Assembly (NCBI GenBank): GCA_963556195.1
Contig: OY744532.1
Location: 102,864,583 to 102,928,582, forward strand
Direction of reading: 5' to 3'
Source: Sepiola atlantica
Taxonomy: Eukaryota > Mollusca > Cephalopoda > Sepiida > Sepiolidae
DNA length: 64,000 nt
Translations under genes and position numbers: made by a program
Notes under the pieces: model-generated
The model's input: the letters and a program-made list of their open reading frames with translations, nothing else
Told to the model about the DNA's origin: nothing
Database searches by the model: none
Shown: positions 54,344-64,000 of the stretch, piece after piece
How the letters are laid out: each line of letters opens with the position of its first letter
Position numbering within the stretch: position 1 is the first letter of the stretch

Positions 54344-55196
54344 CTTCGATGGTAAGTAAGTTCTCGTTCAACTTCTATTCATCTAATATATATCCAATAT
54401 ATAAAGTAGAGACGTTTTTTTCCCTGTACCTTCTCGTAGTATAGGAAAATAACCACATGCATCACAGCCTACAAAACTCACCACTATACTACACTTAATC
54501 ACTCGAGCGTGTTTTAGTAAATGTGTTATTATTTTTCTCTACCTAACACTAAACATTACATTTGGCCCATCATCATAGTCTCTCCGAAAAACAAACACCA
54601 TATAAGTGGTAGCAAAAACTTTTCTCTCTAACAATTCTGTACTGTCACTCTACTCATCGACAACGGGAACTAATACACGCAGTTTAATTTTCACAAAACA
54701 CCGGTTCTTATTTATTATTTGTCAGGTAAAAATTTACTACATAATATAAAGCAATACGCAAATACTTAATGACCGCTCCCGTTCAATCCGATGATTTTCC
54801 GCGAATATCAGATTACGTTATTTCTAATTTTACCTATTACTTCTACATTTATATTCATTCCGGAATTAAGCGAATGAAATTAACGAACACAATTCCTGCA
54901 ACATTTATTAATTCAAAATGGCGGCTACAATTTCTTGATCGAATCGACATCCTATTTAATTCGATAAGCGCCAAGATACTGGTAGACCCCGATACGTTTA
55001 CATTTTCAAAATCACACACCTTTAACACGCATATTATAGAAAAATTACCCAAATAAATTTACTTCATCAACAAATGACCTAAACCGTGTCATTGTTGAAC
55101 GTTCCATTTGGTCGGCAGAATGTAAATGTTAACATAACACGCATGCCAATAATCAAGCATAGCTTTATTGGCCTATTTTCACATGGAGTTCTAAGT
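54343..55196. other. No gene seen
   Basis: The 95-codon frame at 54769-55056 has no recognised motif. Confidence 0.45.
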
Positions 55197-55430
55197 CGAA
55201 ATCGTGGCGCAGTGGGTAAGAAGGGAGGTTTCATGATCGACAGTTTCAGCGTTCGATCCACTTCTACTCTGTCACTTTTTCCCTTTTTTTTTAATTTAAA
55301 ACATTCGCCAACACGGTAGAAGGGGGGGGGGAAGAAAGAACTATAGGGCGTTTCTTTTTTTATTCGACGTCATGAAATATGTAGTAATTTCTCCCGTGCA
55401 ACGCCGGGCGACGGGTACCGCTAATGACTA
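55197..55430 (+). mobile_element. tRNA-derived SINE
   Basis: TGGCGCAGTGGGTAAGAAG at 55205-55223 fits pol III box A closely, and CGTTCGATCCAC at 55251-55262 fits box B, with a CAT triplet in the anticodon position, so the head resembles tRNA-Met. A poly-pyrimidine stretch follows. The unit ends with the inverted CCGTGCAACGCCGGG motif near 55395-55425, the same motif as at 44969. Confidence 0.7.
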
Positions 55431-57397
55431 ATACAAATGAAATATGATAAAGACTAAATATTACAATCGATTAAATGGATTGAAAATATTATTTTACGTT
55501 TCTTTTCAATACAGGGACACCATTTAGTGAACAAGCTTGTTTATTGTACGTTTTCTTAAGGAATTTATTCTGGTCGATGATAGGAGAAGAGATTTGGCTT
55601 TACTTTATAATATACTAGCATGTTCTGTGCCCCGACGTTGTCTGGGGAATATAAAAAGAACTATACAAAAAACTGTTAGAGCGGCAGTCCTTTTTTATGT
55701 TCGCCCTTGGCAACCACCAGTCACAATCAAGGACTTGTATGACGTGACTCAAATTAACACCTCGATCGCAACTATTTAAAAATGAAGAGACTTGTCTGGA
55801 TTACATATTAAAACATATACAATTCGGTGCTTATTTTTACGCCCCATTAATATTGACCGACGTTACAATAATTATTTCTTTTCGGTTCGTTTTTATTTTT
55901 TATTTTCTTACTTTTCAAAACACAGTTAACGTAAATATTTTTTCTTACGGATTATTTTTTTTTAGTTATTGTTTACTTTTAAAACTATCATGCAGTATCT
56001 GTTCCGATACCATATTTAGTATTTTCTAGCCTCGGTCATTGGAATAGAAATCTGTTTAGACTGCCAATTGTTATTTTTATTCCTATCCACAGCGCCCCTT
56101 TTTGAGGAGATAATTTAGTTTTCTCCTAGATGAAAAGGGGATATATTCTTATTAAATTAACCGTGCGTTATTTGATCATAAATAATAATTTTAAAAAACA
56201 ATGGTTCTTTTTATATTCTGGCAATTCTTCATTGTATTGATAAGACAATTTGGTGGGCTATTTTTATCCGTGCGCTCTTTGAATAATCCATCTGCATGCT
56301 CCGATTTTTTAAATTAAAAAACAAACAATATTATTTAATTTATAAATACTTATAGCCAATACTAACCAAACTGTTTAACACTTTTGCCCTTACTCATAAC
56401 AAATTTTAAGGTTTAGTTTGGCAAAAGTCGGTTTAATTTTGTTCATATTTTGTACAAGAACAACCTATCTTTAAGTAAATATATATTTTTGAATTGTTCG
56501 TTGTTGATATTTTTTTTATTGTTCGTAACACAATAAATTAAGTGAAGTTACATTTTACTAAAACATATTTTTAATTGTTTCTTTCGAAATATTATCTTAT
56601 TTTTATATTTGTTTTCTAATAAATTTATAGTACCTTTTTAGAAATGGGCATCAAAGTTACCTTCAGTTCTTACGTGATTAATTCCGAGTTTCTGTCGAAC
56701 AATTATTAAAGAGCGGTTTTTTATGTGGCGAAAATACACGTCCCTAAAAAGAAGCACTCCAGATTAGGATAAGAAAATGCCGCTGTCAAGAAGTATTTCT
56801 CTTTCACTGACCGAGGATAAAAATTAAGTATAGTATCAGAAAGAATACTACACGTAAACGGTAATTTTATTTAGAAAAGTAAAATACAAAAGAAATGAAG
56901 GCTTAAGGAGGAAAAATGCTAACATATATTTTACTTGTAAATGTATTATTTATTTTCACTGACAAATAATCAAAGCACACAGTTCGAGTTTTAAAGTTAT
57001 GTTAAAAACTCCAAAACTCTGAAATAAAAAAGAAACACATAAAGCTAACATTCCCATGAGACCTATCCTATCAAATGTCGGCAGCACACCACACACATTA
57101 GCCAGAACATGAGCAGTAATATTCACACTTCTCCTCGAGTCCATTAGTTAGGCCAATATAAATAACTCCGGAGATCTGCGACAATGGCTCCAACACATGA
57201 ATATGAATAACCTAACCATGCCCAGTTAAGATATCAAATATCTTTATACTAACTTACCTATAGCCAAATGCCTTAGATTCATCAAGACCCATCACATTAA
57301 TTCAAAAAATTCAGCCTCCCCTCTCTACCATCCAAATTATTTATGCATATGTATAGTGGGATAATTATTTGTAAATAAATATTATTTTAGAAATTAA
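55431..57397. other. Non-coding stretch with decayed repeats
   Basis: 55613-55652 (GTGCCCCGACGTTGTCTGGGG) is a relative of the TACCCGGCGTTGC motif. 55985-56015 (GCAGTATCTGTTCCGATACC) resembles the head/body junction of the U2-headed repeat, so a third, decayed copy may lie at 55985-56160. No gene is supported. Confidence 0.5.
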
Positions 57398-57444
57398 CCT
57401 ATATACACATGTGTTCCGTGCCACCTTGCAATCATCAGTATGGG
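57398..57444 (-). ncRNA. Hammerhead motif, near-complete
   Basis: CCCATA (stem I), CTGATGA (57432-57438), stem II TTGC/GCAC around AAGGTG (3 bp, first pair mismatched), GGAA where GAAA is required (A13 to G), palindromic stem III ACACATGTGT, A17 (complement of 57404), then TATAGG (stem I 3' strand, 5 of 6 pairs). The A13 change should kill it. Confidence 0.7.
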
Positions 57445-57545
57445 AAGATGCAACATCTGCTGGTCACACGATTAAAACTCCAATACGAAAGTCATATTTT
57501 ATTCAGCAGTCGGAGTGCGTACCGTTGTGGCCACCCCACATTGTG
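57398..57545 (-). mobile_element. tRNA-headed SINE with hammerhead, copy A
   Basis: Minus strand: GTGGCCACAACGGTACGC (box A region, about 57515-57532), a GGAGTTTTAATCG box B relic, CGTGTGACCAGCAG, then a hammerhead (57444-57398). The CGTGTGACC-G--G link between box B and the ribozyme also occurs in the 51.3-kb element, so the two families are related. The repeat pair is 57398-57610 and 57749-57940. Confidence 0.68.
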
Positions 57546-57748
57546 ATAAAATTTACAGAGTAGATGAACGTCTAAATGCCAAATCCAGTGGGCATATTAG
57601 CAGGCTATCAAGAGAACTCAATAACCGGAGCCTATAGTATTGCATTACACTGTAGATGGCAGCCTGTTGTCAACTTACTTACAGTGCTTCATCTAGCTAA
57701 TTCCTTATACAATTAAATATAAATACATGAATATGTTTTTAAAATCTA

Positions 57749-57795
57749 CCCATACACACATATGTTTCATGCCACCCTTTAATCAACATTATAGG
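57749..57795 (-). ncRNA. Degenerate hammerhead motif
   Basis: GAAA is kept (57765-57768), as is stem I 3' strand TATGGG (57749-57754), which would pair perfectly with the CCCATA of copy A. The core reads TTGATTA instead of CUGAUGA, and position 17 is G, so it is a relic. Confidence 0.6.
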
Positions 57796-57890
57796 AAGTG
57801 ACAGTGCCTGCGAGACACAATTCGGAGCCCGATACAAAATATGCATTGACCATTTACTCGGAGCGCGTACCGTTGTGGCCACCACGCATG
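57749..57890 (-). mobile_element. tRNA-headed SINE with hammerhead, copy B
   Basis: Minus strand: TGGCCACAACGGTACGCGCT (box A region, 57862-57881), GGGCTCCGAATTG (box B, 57818-57830), then the ribozyme segment at 57795-57749. The larger repeat ends at (TA)n at 57942. Confidence 0.65.
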
Positions 57891-57938
57891 GCCGTAGAAA
57901 TAAGAAGGTGAACTAATGTGTAAATGCAAAATTCAACA

Positions 57939-57941
<3 letters not shown>

Positions 57942-58020
<79 letters not shown>
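57942..58020. repeat. (TA)n microsatellite
   Basis: Uninterrupted TA run. Confidence 0.95.
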
Positions 58021-58022
<2 letters not shown>

Positions 58023-58644
58023 AGTTTCTAATCACTAATATTATGTGTGCGTCTACAACATAATTGGTAGATTAGTGGTTAATTAGTACTTGCTTATTTT
58101 GTTTAATTTCTTAAAGAATATTTTTTCTGAATGATTTTTTAACAGCTTAGTTTTTCGCGGTTATATAGATATGTATAATTGCTCTTTTATATCGATGCGA
58201 CATTCACTTCTTAGCTTTAGAAAGCATGAATTCATATTGGTAGATTTTATGAGGATGGATTATGAATACATCATTGTAAGCGTGAATGAGTACTCTAAAA
58301 ACGGAATTTCAAGAAGAAATTCGACGAAATATAGAAAATGCATGACACAAGGCAAAGGGAAGCGAAAAAGCCGCGAATCCCATGATATGTATCTCCCATA
58401 AGAAACAACACACACACATATTCACTCAGCTAGCGTTACACAAATTTTTCGCCAATGGTCCAGGAATATGAAATGGTTGAGGTACGATAGTAGAAACACG
58501 ACCTCTACTGGAAAAAGATGCGGGGAGTAATTGGTCTTTAAAAAGGCTTATGTTAACTCAAAATCAATGATCATTTGCATATGCGAAATGTCGTTACTAC
58601 AAGAAGCACGACTAAAACGCGGTTGAGAGATTCGTTGGAAAGTG
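58021..58644. other. No gene seen
   Basis: Positions 58498-58520 (CGACCTCTACTGGAA, GATGCGGGGAGTAATTGG) are repeated after the GAA tract at 58880-58918, so a short duplication brackets the tract. The 76-codon frame at 58171-58401 is not recognised. Confidence 0.5.
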
Positions 58645-58858
58645 AGAGCGAACAAAAGAAGAAGAAGAAAAAGAAAAAGAAGAAGAAGAAGAAGTAGAAG
58701 AAGTAGAAGAAGAAGACGAAGAAGAAGAAGAAGAAGACGAAGAAGAAGAAGAGGAAGAATAATAATAAGAAGAAGCAGAAGAAGAAACAGAAGAAGAAGA
58801 CGAAGAAGAAGAACGAGAAGAAGAGGAAGAAGAAGAAAAAGAAGAAGAAGAAGAATAA
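58645..58858. repeat. (GAA)n polypurine tract, about 210 bp
   Basis: GAAGAA repeats with ACGAAG, GTAGAAG and AAA interruptions, purine-only for most of its length on the plus strand. The open frames across it are low-complexity. Confidence 0.95.
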
Positions 58859-59896
58859 AGTGCCGCAATTATTTCGTTCACGACCTCTACTGGAATAGAT
58901 GCGGAGAGTAATTGGACCTTGAAAGGCTTATTGTAACTCAAAATACAGAGTAAACCGACAATTGTTTCCAACGATAAATCAATGGTAAACCATTGTTTCT
59001 ACAACCTGAAATGGTTAGCAATGAAATAGTAGCGAGTGCTGCAAATCTGGGGAGACTTGTTTTCATAATATTAACCTGTTTTTTGTCAGTAAGCAATTCC
59101 TGATAAAGTATTTTATGAAAGTAAATAATAGTACCCACAATGATAAGGTATTCTTATAGACTACACATTCAAATTATGTGCTGTGTATAGAAGGAAAACG
59201 AACCTTCTTCTATCTAGTTGCACCGTATTATCATTCATTAGAGAAAATTCCCTCCGCTAATGTACGTTAATAACTGAATTGGAAATATCTGCAATATTTA
59301 TAAGACAGGAAATGGAAAGCTTACAGACATATTGCATGAGCGACTTTTTATTGGACGTTTCTATACAGAAGCGAGAGATAGAGAGACACACAGGGAAGCA
59401 TCAATGTTATTCGCCCAGACGAAGTCATCAAAGACATTTAAACGGAATATGATTTCTTATTTAGCTGGCTTGTTCTGCAGACTGCAATGTAACTTTGAAC
59501 GTCTTATAAAAAGTATAAAACTATAAATATCTTTAAATAGATTTCAAGAAAGTGACGCATGAAAGAATCGATAATTCTAGTGTCATTCGGTCACTCGGTT
59601 TAATTGGCAAATTTCAAATCGTCTAATTGATAATATACCTGAGAGTCACCTCTGAAGCGAATGCGCAAAAAATATCTGACAATTATTTCTCACATATTAC
59701 GAAGGACTTTTTCTATCTTAAATGAGCACATATTTTACGTGTGCGTATGATTTTGAGTGCGTGAGTGTTGTTGTGTGAAGGTCTATGCGTGTTCCCATAA
59801 CTATGCAGTGGACATGTCGACTTATTTTACCTCCTGGCCATAGCAGATATCACCGAGGAATTTAGTATTCCACAGAACGCAATGTAAATAATAATT
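58859..59896. other. No gene seen
   Basis: Begins with the repeated flank of the GAA tract. The remainder has no supported gene. Confidence 0.5.

Positions 59897-64000
<4,104 letters not shown>

Overview
This is animal nuclear DNA with almost no host coding content. It is AT-rich and filled with (TA)n, (TC)n, (TATC)n, (TAA)n and (GAA)n microsatellites, tRNA-headed SINEs, foldback and MITE elements, decayed LINEs, a Penelope-like fragment and one near-intact Ty3/gypsy element. This mixture suggests a mollusc, most likely a cephalopod such as an octopus; that is inference, because no host marker gene settles it. The only trace of a host gene is a broken ubiquitin C-terminal hydrolase (UCH) copy at 47.9-48.3 kb. 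No tRNA, rRNA or protein gene in the window looks functional.

Layout. 0-7.4 kb: AT-rich dispersed repeats, an internally deleted Tc1 element (2.67-3.22 kb), a 5S-rRNA-like unit next to a hairpin repeat (3.8-4.2 kb), and a decayed LINE endonuclease (6.3-6.7 kb). 7.48-8.23 kb: a 25-bp minisatellite open in all three forward frames. 8.2-15 kb: mostly non-coding with two related foldback repeats. 15.1-17.1 kb: SINE-like units carrying hammerhead ribozyme relics. 17.8-20 kb: SINE heads, degenerate tandem repeats, a 402-bp MITE and a U2-snRNA-headed repeat. 21-29 kb: one unrecognised ORF, foldbacks, a Tc1-type MITE and the GIY-YIG part of a Penelope-like element.

29.7-36.5 kb: a decayed LINE split by a complete 4,957-bp Ty3/gypsy element in minus orientation. 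That element has 248/247-bp LTRs, a 5-bp target duplication, a primer site matching tRNA-Ser, a polypurine tract and one gag-pol frame interrupted by four in-frame stops. 37.3-42.3 kb: an R4/Dong-like LINE (restriction-like endonuclease type) bounded by TAA repeats, plus a short second copy of its 3' tail. 44.07-45.95 kb: 60-bp and 35-bp minisatellites. 46-50.3 kb: foldbacks, the UCH pseudogene and a 917-bp element with about 218-bp inverted repeats. 51.26-51.74 kb: a tandem repeat carrying two hammerhead ribozymes. 55-58 kb: more SINEs, two with hammerhead motifs. 59.9-64 kb: more than 4 kb of uninterrupted (AAT)n running off the window.

The most interesting signal is a set of small elements with a tRNA-like (pol III box A/B) head, a hammerhead ribozyme and a boundary at or near simple repeats. 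The 51.3-kb locus is the best: two hammerheads with complete catalytic cores lie 327 bp apart, as in retrozyme-like elements that release a small circular RNA. The other copies (15.19, 16.19, 17.0-17.12, 57.40 and 57.75 kb) have different stem sequences but the same plan, which implies several subfamilies. Function is inferred from secondary structure read by eye; no folding program or database search was run.
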